This document shows positions 54,963-64,000 of a stretch of DNA of 64,000 bases, in pieces; position 1 is the stretch's first letter, and each line of letters opens with the position of its first letter. A program made the position numbers and the translations under genes. The notes beneath the pieces were generated by a model. That model was not told where the DNA came from. It saw nothing but the letters and a program-made list of their open reading frames with translations, and made no database searches. Source of the stretch: Selaginella moellendorffii (Eukaryota; Streptophyta; Lycopodiopsida; Selaginellales; Selaginellaceae); contig NW_003314381.1 of the NCBI RefSeq assembly GCF_000143415.4, positions 167,903 through 231,902 on the forward strand, read 5' to 3'.

Positions 54963-55861
54963 GTAAGTTGAGGCTTGTATCGTCTACATCTAAATCTTCT
55001 TAAGGGTCTGCCAGGATTTGATTTTTAAAGGAACACGAGAAGCATCAGGCAGAAGTGGAAAACATTCCAGCATTGTGCCTGGATACTTGCTACATTCAAA
55101 AAACTTGGCAAGCTCGTCACTAGCTTCTTGAGCGTGAAAGTTTGCCGCAGAGAAAGGTCTCAAGCTTCTCGTGGTGTGCATGTTTGGCCCTCTCTTGCAT
55201 CAAACCCTCAACATTAGTAGCAAATATCTGAAGGAAGTTGTAGAGGTTTCTTTGGTTTCCTCATGCAAACAAAATGTCTTGTTTGTGATGATCGGAATCC
55301 TCTGCTAGGTTCTTACATTCCTCTAGTGGACGTATGAGATGGTGCAAAATCTCACATTTTGGCAAAATGAGAGTGCTTTGGGGCGCTACTTTTGCATTGC
55401 ACAGAGCGAGTGAGTTTTGTATTTTGTTTTTCTTTTCCTTTTTTTTAGGAAAAATAGGTTCACGCATTTTTAACGTCCATCTAGATCCAAATAGTTAACA
55501 ATTGACAAAATAAAACAAATGGAAATCATCGGCTCATCATAGTCAATACCTGCTCATTGTTTATAACACTAACCATGCTTAATACCTCTCAATTCCTCCA
55601 GTTTCCTGATATTGAAGCTTGTGTATCTGGCCCTGTTGGTACAAATTCTAGAGGAACCAGGATTCATGAGTTGTTCTCTAGTTGAGCAGTGTACTCTCTG
55701 CTCTTATTGCACATCTCTTGGGTCCCATCAATGCTGCTTGAAGAGTAGCAGGTTCGTGAATAGCTTATGCGGCGTGAGCATGATACTGAAGAATTTTCCC
55801 TGTTGGTTTTCACATCAGGTGTGAGATCGTCCATTAAATGTGTGTTATAGCTAGTGTCTTC
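54963..55861. other. No recognisable gene
   Basis: AT-rich mixed sequence with short frames. Nothing recognised. Confidence 0.5.
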
Positions 55862-56062
55862 GAAAGAATGTACCATATCTTTTGCACAGCTGAAGTGCTG
55901 GTTCTTGGTCTATGCCACGAGTAGAGCGTTTTGGACGACAAGATTCCCATCGCTCATAGCTAAACTGTAAGCACTCAGTGATTTCTCTCCAGCATGGAGG
56001 AGAATATTCTCTCGGCCCATCCCGGGCATACGCGACTATCGTGGGCGCGCCACCTGCTAGAT
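55862..56062 (-). pseudogene. Decayed partial copy of the PPR gene at 48413-49978
   Basis: On the plus strand GCACAG-TGAAGTGCTGGTT, GGACGACAAGATTCCCATCG, TAAACTGTAAGC, TTTCTCTCCAGCATGGA and CCCGGGCATACGCGACTATC follow the same order as 48988-49290 of the PPR gene, with internal deletions of tens of bp. The gene there encodes S-type repeats. The orientation matches the source gene. Stops in all frames confirm a relic. Confidence 0.85.
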
Positions 56063-56325
56063 GGACGAGGTGAACCATTACGCAAATTCACTCATGTTCG
56101 TTTCCATACAGATCTATTTCTAGTATTGTAGTCCTTGATTCATTTATCATGGCAGAACTGAAGCTAACAATGGTGTCGAAAGAGTCTCAAGATTAGATCC
56201 AGGTAATTTTCTTGTTCCCAGAGGGATTCCATCATATCTCCAACGCTCTCGCCCCTACAAAGAAAACGCTTTGAACGAAAGTAAAAAAAAGCAAAACTGG
56301 GCACCGCTAAACGTTGACCTGTCTT

Positions 56326-59300
56326 TTAATTTAAACAAGTTGGCGCACGCAAGAGATTCGATAGAACCACATGACCAGCAGCGCAGCTCCGCTCCATCTC
56401 CATGACACGCTCCGCCACCGCCACGCCCCGCCGAGCATCGTTCTGGACCTGGCATCCTCCCAGCACCATCATCCACTGGAGGCCACCACCGCCACCACCG
56501 CCACCACCGCCGCTACTACTCTCCGAGAGCTCCTCCGCGATGCTCAATCGCCCCGAGCGACTGAAGAGATCAACCAGGCACCCCTGGTGCTCCGGTCCCG
56601 CTGGAACTCCATAGTCGATCGCCATGGACGAGAAGTAGAAGACAGCGCTCGCCGCCTGGCCCGAGTGGCTGCACGCCGAGAGGATGCTCACGAAAGTTAT
56701 CCCGTCCGGAGGGATCCCTTGCAGCTGCATCTCGAGGAACAGCTCCAGCGCCTGCGCAGCGGTGGCGTTGCGAGCGTACGCTGCGATGATCGAGTTCCAG
56801 GATACCACGTCCCGGCGTGAGATGTCCTGGAACACTTGGTCGGCCTGGTTGAGGTTGCCGAGCTTCGCGTAGAGGTTGATGAAGCCGTGCTTGATAACGT
56901 CGTCTCGGAAAACCTGCGCCTGGACTGCCAGTGCTTGGATCGCCTTGCAGCTCTGAGCACTGGAGATAATCGAGCCGGAGGAGTTCGAAGACGCAGCAGT
57001 GAGGAAGTTGACGAAGCTGATCTTGTTGGGACGAAAGCCTTCCAGCTGCATCCGGTGGAAGATCTCGAGCACCTCGTCACCTTTCTCGGCTGCCACCATG
57101 AGAGCGTTCCAGGAGATCACGTCCCTCACGGCCATTGAGTTGAAAGCCTGTTGAGCAGCCACGAAGTCTCCACACCTCCCGTGCATTGTGATGACAGCAT
57201 TTCCGAGAAGAAGATCTGCTTCTGACTCGTGTGATCCCAGTGACTTTGTCTCCAGGATGCAACTTAGAACAAGGTTTGCATCCCTCGGCGAAGAGCAGGC
57301 GTTGAGCACCGAAACGAATGTGGCTTTGCTCGGCTTCATCCCTTCTAGCTGCATCATCCGGAACAAGTTGAGAGCTTCTCCAAACTCGTTGTGCTGGATA
57401 CACGCCGTGATAATCGCGTTCATTGCCACGAGGTCCTTCTCGGCCACCGTGTTGAAAGCCCGAAAAGCGTCTTCTACACTTCCACACCTTCCATACATGC
57501 TGATCACTGCAGTACCCAGCACTGTGCCTGATTCCCAGCCACTTCCAACCACCTGTTTGTGAACCTTCCTCCCGAACTTTAGATCCTGCGGACTCTCGCA
57601 GGCGTTAAGGATGCTCGCAAGTGTTATTTCATCCGCCTGAAACCCCTCCAGCTGCGTCGAGTGAAGAGAACGCAATGACTTCTCAGCCATCCCACTGTCT
57701 GCGAACGCTGCAACAAGTGCGTTCCACGACACGAATGTTTCCTCTCCGGCCCGAAAAACTGCTTGAGCATCTTCGACAGCTCCACATTTCCCGTACATCC
57801 GGATGATTGAAGCACGAACAAGCTCGTCCTCCAAGTGTCCACAGCAGTCGCAAATCCAGCAGTGGATAGCGCGTCCAAGCTGTACCAAGCCACCTTTAGC
57901 GCATAGATTCAAAATTAAAACTAAAGTCATACTGTTTGGTTTGCCACCGTTGAGCTGCATCTCTTGAAATCTCTGGATGGCTACTCCAACTTGTCCGCGC
58001 TCTATAAGCGCTCCCAGCAACGTGTTCCAGCTAGAAACATCCCGCTGGGAAATATTCGGACAGCTTTTGGCAGCTTCGTCCAGAAATCCGCAGCTCGCGA
58101 ACATCCGAAACAAGCAGCCTTCTACTTCCGGATTCACATGAAGCCCAACGGCTTGCACGAGTTCATGAATTTTGTTGAGATGCGGAAGTCCTTTTCCCTG
58201 CTTGGAAAAAGAAAAGCTGTTTAGGACCGAAATGAACGTAACCCTGTCTGGAGCCATACCCTGGAGTTGCATTTGGTAAAAGAGTAGTATGGCGTCGTTA
58301 TGCTGTCCGGATTCAGCACAGGCTGCTATCATTGAGTTCCACGAAACAGCGTCTTCATATGGTACAAGCTGACCAAATATATCACGAGCAGTTTTCAAGT
58401 CCCTGCAGCTCCCATACATATCAATTAGTGCATTTCGGACTACGAGATCAAGTTCAAAACCAGACGAAGAAATAAAGTTATGAACGAGCTTACCGGCTGG
58501 AAGAAAACTCGAGCTCTTGCATGCACCGAGAATCGCGATCAGCGCTATCTTATCCGCTGTTACGCCTTCCAGCAGCATCCTTTGGAAGACAACGAATGCC
58601 ACTGAGTAGTAACCATGTTCCACCATAGCTGAAATCAGAGCACTCCAAGAAGCAACCACCGGGTGAGATATACTGTCGAAGGCATCCCATGCGGACGACA
58701 AGTTTCCAGCTCTGGAAAACATCTCAACCAGAGCTGTCCCTACTGCCACGTCGGTGTCGAAGCAACACTCGCGTACCAAGTCGTGAACCAGTTTAGCTCG
58801 ATCACGCAGCAGCGAGCCCAGAATGGTGATGAAACTGATCTTGTCAGGCCGAATTCCTTCCAGCAGCATCTTCTGGAACAGCCGAAAGGCCGCATCGGAG
58901 AATGCACACTGGCCATAAGCAGCAACCATCGACGTCCACATGATCACGTCCCGAGTCCCACTTCGCACGCCTGCAAAAACCTTTGCAGCTTCTTCGACAC
59001 CTCCACACCTGCTGTACATGCTCACGAGAGCATTTGCCACCACCGGATTGGATTCCATGTCTCCCTCACTGATCCAACCATGAAGAGTTCTTCCTCGAGC
59101 TAGATCGTCACCGCAGCCGCAAGACCCGAGAGCGTTCACGAACGTAAACTCGTTCGGCGAAATGCCTTCCAGCTGCATTCTCCGAAGGCAACAAAACGCT
59201 TCCTTGTGATGCCCCGCTTGGACATAAGCCGCCACCATGACTGTCCAAGTCACCACGTTTCTCGCCTCCTCGATCTCGTCGAAAACCGCGATGGCGTTGT

Positions 59301-59838
59301 CAAGCTCCCGGCATTTCCCATAGAAGTTGACGATGGCGGTTGCCACGGCGGTGGCAGCTGAAAGGCCACACTCGTCACTGTAACCACGAACTCGTCTACC
59401 TTCTTCCAAAGCCACGGCCTTGGTGCAAGCGTTGAAGACCGTGAGAAGAGTGATCTTGTCGATCGAAACCCCCGACTGGAGCATGGATTGGAAAGTCCGG
59501 AAGGATTCGTCAAACTGGCCGTGATGAGAGAATGCCGCCACCATCGCCGTCCATAGAGCAACGTCGTCGCTGGAAGAACAAAGCTCTTGGAAAGCCGACC
59601 GTGCTTCGATCAAGCTCCCACACTTGATATACATCTCGACGATGTCACGCCCGAGCCGTCGAGAATCCACACTGCTGTGCGCTGCCGCTATAAGAGCATG
59701 GATTTTCCTGCCTTCCACCAGAGCCCTGTCGTTGCCGCATCGCCGGAGCAGGCGAGAGTAGTCGAAAGAGACCGCCTCTAGAGATTTCCCTCCATCCGGC
59801 CAAGGATTGATGTTCTTGGCATCCGATACCGCCAGCAT
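56326..59838 (-). CDS. PLS-class PPR protein, 1170 residues, E-like end without DYW
   Basis: A single open exon from ATG 59838 (MLAVSDAKNINPWPDGGKSL). The body is a long array of PLS triplets with classic phrases: VALWTAMVAAFSHHGQFDES, ISPNEFTFVNALGSC, VVANALVSMYSRCGGVEEAA, VVRNALIDMYGSCRDLKTAR, DLVAMNAIITACIQHNEFGE. Near the end: SWNSIIAAYARNATAAQALE, then GITFVSILSACSHSGQAAS and YGVPAGPEHQGCLVDLFSRS, as in the last motif and E1 region. A run of Gly (near 56490-56520) interrupts E, and the protein ends RAPTCLN with no E+ or DYW domain. Such PPRs target organelle RNA and often recruit a DYW partner in trans. A copied fragment lies at 51215-51440. Confidence 0.95.
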   Translation of the reverse strand: MLAVSDAKNINPWPDGGKSLEAVSFDYSRLLRRCGNDRALVEGRKIHALIAAAHSSVDSRRLGRDIVEMYIKCGSLIEARSAFQELCSSSDDVALWTAMVAAFSHHGQFDESFRTFQSMLQSGVSIDKITLLTVFNACTKAVALEEGRRVRGYSDECGLSAATAVATAIVNFYGKCRELDNAIAVFDEIEEARNVVTWTVMVAAYVQAGHHKEAFCCLRRMQLEGISPNEFTFVNALGSCGCGDDLARGRTLHGWISEGDMESNPVVANALVSMYSRCGGVEEAAKVFAGVRSGTRDVIMWTSMVAAYGQCAFSDAAFRLFQKMLLEGIRPDKISFITILGSLLRDRAKLVHDLVRECCFDTDVAVGTALVEMFSRAGNLSSAWDAFDSISHPVVASWSALISAMVEHGYYSVAFVVFQRMLLEGVTADKIALIAILGACKSSSFLPAGKLVHNFISSSGFELDLVVRNALIDMYGSCRDLKTARDIFGQLVPYEDAVSWNSMIAACAESGQHNDAILLFYQMQLQGMAPDRVTFISVLNSFSFSKQGKGLPHLNKIHELVQAVGLHVNPEVEGCLFRMFASCGFLDEAAKSCPNISQRDVSSWNTLLGALIERGQVGVAIQRFQEMQLNGGKPNSMTLVLILNLCAKGGLVQLGRAIHCWICDCCGHLEDELVRASIIRMYGKCGAVEDAQAVFRAGEETFVSWNALVAAFADSGMAEKSLRSLHSTQLEGFQADEITLASILNACESPQDLKFGRKVHKQVVGSGWESGTVLGTAVISMYGRCGSVEDAFRAFNTVAEKDLVAMNAIITACIQHNEFGEALNLFRMMQLEGMKPSKATFVSVLNACSSPRDANLVLSCILETKSLGSHESEADLLLGNAVITMHGRCGDFVAAQQAFNSMAVRDVISWNALMVAAEKGDEVLEIFHRMQLEGFRPNKISFVNFLTAASSNSSGSIISSAQSCKAIQALAVQAQVFRDDVIKHGFINLYAKLGNLNQADQVFQDISRRDVVSWNSIIAAYARNATAAQALELFLEMQLQGIPPDGITFVSILSACSHSGQAASAVFYFSSMAIDYGVPAGPEHQGCLVDLFSRSGRLSIAEELSESSSGGGGGGGGGGLQWMMVLGGCQVQNDARRGVAVAERVMEMERSCAAGHVVLSNLLRAPTCLN

Positions 59839-59981
59839 GTCTCATCGGCGCCTCGATTCCAGCCAGAACGGCACCGGTTTCTAGAAAATCTCTGATTCCA
59901 TACCTTGCCGGCAGGGAATCCTTGCGAAATATCGTAGCGCCAAGGCCGCCATGCGCCGCGGAGGCAAGGCGCCAAATCCCT

Positions 59982-59992
59982 AAAACCCTAAA
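59982..59992 (-). promoter_or_regulatory. Telo-box-like motif upstream of the PPR gene
   Basis: AAAACCCTAAA about 145 bp upstream of the ATG at 59838, preceded by a second CCCTAAA. Plausible promoter element by position. Confidence 0.35.
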
Positions 59993-60103
59993 CACACTGT
60001 TCTTGTTCTAGTTCTTTTCACGGCTCTGCGCAAGATAGATCAAACAAAAACTGGCATTGATCTATCATCTATCTACACAGCTCCACTCCACGATCTCGCG
60101 CTC

Positions 60104-61165
60104 TCACTGCTCGTGGCTATTGATCTCCTCCATCTGGACGGCGGGAGCGCCGGATTTCTGCGATCCAGTGAGCCGCGCGAGCGCCACAAACGTGTATCCT
60201 CCGAGGAGATTATTCACCGTCCTGGTCGCGAGCACAGATGCCTTGAACAGCGCCGGGGGTAGCATCCCCGCGAGGCCGAATTCCAATCCATTCACGGCCT
60301 GGTACCTGAGATTGCTGCTCAATCCCATGTGTGCCGCCCACGTCGCGGCGTTGAGCACCGTCGGCGGCGCCTTGTTCTGGGGCTGGAAGCTCGGATCCAT
60401 CCTCTTCCTCGCGGCGAGCAGCAGCGACGACAGCGCGGTTCCAACCAGCCCCGCCGCGAATCCCACCGCGGCAAACACCGCGCCTTTGTAGAGGAACGTC
60501 CCAGCCCTGGCGGCGAGCGAGAAATTACCCGACTCGAACATATGCCCGGGAGGGCACGAGGAGAAGATCCCAGGCAGAGCGCCGCCGCCGCTGCTCGATC
60601 CAGTCGGCGCGAGGAGATACATGAGCGTGAAATTCAGCAGCGATCCCACCACCATGGTCGAGAACACGAAATCCAGCTCGTTGAGCCCGAAATTCGGCCT
60701 GGAAGCCATGTCCCCGAGCACATTCGCGCCCACGCCGACGATCTCCTCCATCGCCACCTTGAACGGGAACTGAGGATCGGCCCTCACGCGATCCTCCCAC
60801 CCCTGCAAGAACGCGCCGAATATTCCACCGCGACGGCGCCCCGGCGGCGATGGTCCGCCACCGCCGCCGCCTCCGCCGCCACCTCGCCGCCCATTCTGGC
60901 CGGCGCCGCCGCCTCCTCCGCTCTCCACGTAGGGCTCCTCCCGGAACGTGAAGAGCGACACGGGGCCCCGGAATCGCGAGCCTGATCGCGCGCCATCGCT
61001 GGAGGAGGAGTTGGATCCCGCGTCGCTCGTCGATCGGCAGTGGATGTGCTGGCGCTGGATCAAAGCGGGGAATCTTGGGCCGCATCCGAAATGCGGGTGG
61101 CGATCGCGGCGATTCTCGCGGCCAGTGGCAGCGGCGGCGACGGCGGCAGTGGCAGCAGCCGCCAT
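60104..61165 (-). CDS. RETICULATA-RELATED chloroplast membrane protein (DUF3411)
   Basis: Intronless, 353 residues from ATG 61165. The Ala-rich N-terminus (MAAAATAAVAAAATG) with Arg and Ser fits a plastid transit peptide. A Gly-rich linker follows (about 83-104). The conserved domain runs RVRADPQFPFKVAMEEIVGV, GDMASRPNFGLNELDFVFST, FTLMYLLAPT, FSLAARAGTFLYKGAVFAAV, YQAVNGLEFGLAGM and TRTVNNLLGGYTFVALARLT. Several membrane segments are predicted. RETICULATA-type proteins sit in the chloroplast envelope, and loss gives reticulate leaves in seed plants. The gene is complete and tail-to-head with the PPR gene. Confidence 0.94.
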   Translation of the reverse strand: MAAAATAAVAAAATGRENRRDRHPHFGCGPRFPALIQRQHIHCRSTSDAGSNSSSSDGARSGSRFRGPVSLFTFREEPYVESGGGGGAGQNGRRGGGGGGGGGGPSPPGRRRGGIFGAFLQGWEDRVRADPQFPFKVAMEEIVGVGANVLGDMASRPNFGLNELDFVFSTMVVGSLLNFTLMYLLAPTGSSSGGGALPGIFSSCPPGHMFESGNFSLAARAGTFLYKGAVFAAVGFAAGLVGTALSSLLLAARKRMDPSFQPQNKAPPTVLNAATWAAHMGLSSNLRYQAVNGLEFGLAGMLPPALFKASVLATRTVNNLLGGYTFVALARLTGSQKSGAPAVQMEEINSHEQ

Positions 61166-61262
61166 TTGGATTGGATCTTCGCTAAGAAATGTGAGACAAA
61201 GAAGAGAGAAATCCCTGCGATGATCTAATCGCGCTACCTCCTATAGAGACCCTTCTCTCCCT

Positions 61263-61273
61263 TTTAGGGTTTT
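61263..61273 (-). promoter_or_regulatory. Telo-box-like motif upstream of the RETICULATA-related gene
   Basis: AAAACCCTAAA on the minus strand, about 100 bp upstream of the ATG at 61165. Confidence 0.35.
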
Positions 61274-61490
61274 AAGAGTATAGCATTTTGGTAGTGGGGC
61301 ATCCATTTGCTCCTTGTCGCTATCTCTTCAACACTACTATTCCACACGCAAAGCTTTATAGAAGAAGGAAGACGAAGAGGATTTGGAGTTCTCGGCCAAG
61401 GTTTGTTCTAGCACGATTTTTTAGTTCTGGTCAAGCTTGTGTTCTTTGATCGTAGATTCGTGAGATTTTTTATTCCAAGATCCACACACA

Positions 61491-62507
61491 ATGCAGTCGC
61501 TCCAAGACCGAGCGTCGGAGTTGAGTGGAGTGAGTCAGGACGATGCATTCGAGATTGATGAGATCAACCTCTACAAGAAGCTGGGACACGAGACCTTCGT
61601 CAAGCTCTCCACGAATTTTTACAACAGGTGAGTGTCCTAAAATCTTCCTAGAGGTTAAGTTCTTTCAAGACGAGAGATAGAGTGATAGTGTGCGATGAGC
61701 TCACGACTAGTTTTCTTCTCGTGAGATCAATTGCTTTTAGGATGGAAAGTTCCTGCTAGTGGATTAAAGAGTTTTACTTTGGACACACAATGTTCTTGGG
61801 GAGTCCTAGCGAAAAGTCATAGTTATAGAGCTTTTAGAGCACACCAAGTTCTTAGCTAAGAGCTCTTAGATGATTGATGACAAGAGAAAGTTCCTCTTTG
61901 ACAATTTTGGTGGTGGATCCACAGGGTCTACGCCGATGACGAAGAGTGGTTCCGCTCGATCTTTGCGAATTCCTCCAAGGACGCCGCCATCCAGAACCAG
62001 TACGAGTTTTTCATCCAGAGAATGGGAGGCCCTCCATTATATTCTCGTCGCAAAGGTATGCAATGCGTTCTTTTTCCTCCTTTTTTCTCGTTTATTTCTT
62101 CTTCTCTTGAGTCGTTCTCTTGTTCTTTCCTTCTCCGCTTCCTCTCTTTCTTTCGTCTTCCTTGACTTTTCCATCGTTCTCATTTTGTTTTAGCATTTCT
62201 CATTTGAGTTTTTAAAATTTTCTCACGACCAAACTTACAGGACATCCTGCTTTGATCGGCCGCCATGGACCGTATCCAGTGACCGAGCGAGCAGCGGAAA
62301 GATGGATCGAGCATATGACCGCAGCTCTCGACAGCGTGGAAGAAATCGATGCGGATTCAAAGAAACGAATGCTCAAGTTTTTCCGGTAAAACAATCTTCG
62401 TAGGTAGACCAAAGTATGTGATCCGTATGTGTTTTTTTTTTAATTCCAGGCACACCGCATTTTTTCTCGTGGCTGGCAAAGAGATGATGGCTAATCGCCG
62501 AGGATAA
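61491..62507 (+). CDS. GLB3: 2-on-2 (truncated) haemoglobin, GLB3-type
   Basis: Four exons (61491-61627, 61925-62055, 62241-62385, 62450-62507) give 156 residues with consistent phases. The protein starts [20 protein letters not shown] and carries [73 protein letters not shown] (proximal His region), [12 protein letters not shown] and HTAFFLVAG. This is the plant 2-on-2 haemoglobin (class 3), related to bacterial truncated globins, with suggested roles in nitric-oxide and oxygen chemistry. All splice sites are GT..AG; intron 1 is longer (297 bp). It is divergent from the RETICULATA-related gene. Confidence 0.95.
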
Positions 62508-62723
62508 AGAACAGGTTTTCTTTATAAACTCTGGACTAACGAGCTATTGTTTTACACCTGATCTTCTCTACAGTAGAACACCGGGAATCAATGAAGTAGT
62601 TATTTACTCGACAAACGACAGGGAAGGTCGTGCCACCCGCGGATTCAACTTCAGAGGAACTTGCGTTGAGGACAGAGAAAGAGGGGCTCGCAGCAACAGT
62701 GTTTTCGCGATCGTTCAACCAGC

Positions 62724-64000
62724 ATGGCGATCGACGAGCTCAAAGTTTCTTGCAGGAGGCCTCATATTGTAGCGGTGGCTTACCTCACGCAGGGTCACAT
62801 TAATCCTCTCATTCACTTCTGCCTCAAGCTCGCTCACCACGGGATCCTGGTAACGTTCGTGACGATCCACGTGGACGGGCTTCTGGGAGTGGGGCAAAGG
62901 AAAGATCCAGAGGTCCCAGAGCACTGGAAGAACAACTTTAACTTCGAGCGCCTCGAGCTGGAGCTCCCGAAAGAGGGTGTGATGTCCCCGGGTGGATTTG
63001 CTAAGATCTTCGCGATGATCGAAGAGCTCGGAGGCCCTTTCGAGGAGCTGCTGTCAAAGCTCCACTCTCGAGAAGAGATACCAAAGGTAAGTTGTATCGT
63101 CTCCGACTGTATGCTCGTGTTCACTCAGGTAGTCGCCAAAAAACTCGGCATTCCGAGAGCTGGATTTTGGACGACTTCGCTGGCTTCTCTCACGGTCGAT
63201 TATCATGTTCCACTTCTCCTGGAGAATGGTGATATTCCAGTCACTGGTAAGAACATCAGTGGACTTGCTCAACACTCTCCTAACTTCGTCTTCTTCCAGG
63301 AGAGAACTGGGAGAAGATCATAACTTATGTCCCGGGACTGGCTCCTCTTCCGGCTTGGTCACTTCCGATCATGTACCACGAAGGGAATATCATGACCACC
63401 ACGGATCCTGGATACAAGCGGAAGATCGCAAGGTGCGTGATCTTGCGAGACGATGCTTGGATCATAGCAAATTCTTTCGAGAAACTCGAGCCGGCAGGAT
63501 TCCAGGCACTCCGGAAGGCCATGAACCAGCGGTGCGTCGGCGTGGGGCCATTGCTCCCCGACGAGTTCTTCGGCGAAAGAGGAGATTATGACGAGCATCG
63601 CAAGGTGGTGGCTCCAGGTGTCGCAAGTTTCTGGAAACAAGACACCACTTGCCTTGAGTGGCTCGCTGGGAAAGCTCCAAACTCGGTACTGTACATCTCG
63701 TTTGGAAGTGTCATCAAGCTCACACTTCCAGAGTTTGAGGAACTCTCGAGAGGCCTGGAATCGTCCAAGCAGGTACTCCTGTCACATCTCCATGTTGTCC
63801 AGAAAAAACGCAATTTTGCATCGATTTTGTGCAGGCTTTTCTATGGGCTTTTCGTCCAGGATGTGTGGAAGGACTCGAGATCGAGGACTTGGAATCGTTC
63901 AAGGAGAGAACGAGCTCGACTGGACTGGTCATAAGCTGGGCTCCTCAAGTGGAAGTTTTGTCGCACGAATCCACGGGTGGATTCTTGACGCACTGTGGAT
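62724..64000 (+). CDS. UDP-glycosyltransferase (family 1 GT), cut by the window edge
   Basis: Three exons (62724-63246, 63300-63772, 63835 to the edge) in consistent phase. ATG 62724 ([20 protein letters not shown]). The catalytic His lies in LTQGHINPL, then [74 protein letters not shown] (the strand before the PSPG box) and the start of the PSPG box ([16 protein letters not shown]) at the window end. Plant UGTs attach sugar from UDP-sugar to small molecules such as phenolics and hormones in the cytosol. The acceptor is unknown. The last part of the PSPG box is outside the window. Confidence 0.95.

Noticed and set aside
62724-64000. Terpene synthase plus UGT as one biosynthetic gene cluster
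   Set aside because: They are about 46 kb apart with many unrelated housekeeping genes between.

Overview
This window is land-plant nuclear DNA, most likely from a lycophyte of the Selaginella type. The evidence is a dense set of plant genes with very short introns (mostly about 50-60 bp with GT..AG ends), an intronless microbial-type terpene synthase pair of the MTPSL kind, many PPR genes and PPR relics, an INO80 remodeller, a class III peroxidase, a RETICULATA-related protein, a plant 2-on-2 haemoglobin and a UGT. The species name is an inference; no database was searched.

Layout. (1) 1-5009: right part of a Ty3/gypsy chromovirus broken by stops and a frameshift, ending in an LTR. (2) 5010-6120: no gene, mostly a decayed minisatellite. 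(3) 6121-17735: accessory region built from a direct segmental duplication, copy A (6121-9673) and copy B (13945-17735). Each copy carries a class 3 lipase relic, an MTPSL terpene synthase gene, and convergent to it the 3' end of a Dicer-like gene. Only copy B is continuous with the whole Dicer gene (DCL3-like, 16991-22317, minus), so B is probably the source and A the displaced copy. In A the synthase has lost two catalytic elements and the Dicer piece is a pseudogene abutting an unrelated minus-strand gene. Between the copies lie an AT-rich stretch and a long degenerate trinucleotide tract.

(4) 22.3-50 kb: compact housekeeping region: DCL3, an ARM/TOG-like protein, a LEA_2/NHL protein, a TXNDC9/phosducin-like protein, a short LRR-protein relic, INO80, a class III peroxidase, a 72-residue membrane protein, NOC4, an F-box protein, a TMEM131-like protein with a one-base frameshift near its C-terminus, a zinc-binding protein, and an intronless PPR gene. 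(5) 50.7-56.1 kb: a graveyard of relics: a Ty1/copia RNase H piece, four PPR fragments (two traceable to the PPR genes on either side), a kinesin-7 motor pseudogene, a SPRY-like exon, and one intact tRNA-Lys(CUU). (6) 56.3-64 kb: a 1170-residue PPR gene, a RETICULATA-related gene, a 2-on-2 haemoglobin, and a UGT running off the right edge.

Functional links visible here are modest. NOC4 (ribosome biogenesis), INO80 and DCL3 (chromatin and small RNA) and the PPRs (organelle RNA) are housekeeping genes, and several have telo-box motifs (AAACCCTAA-like) just upstream. The most unusual part is the lipase-relic/MTPSL/DCL3 block: its duplication, its internal inversion, and the contrast between an intact synthase in B and a mutilated one in A.
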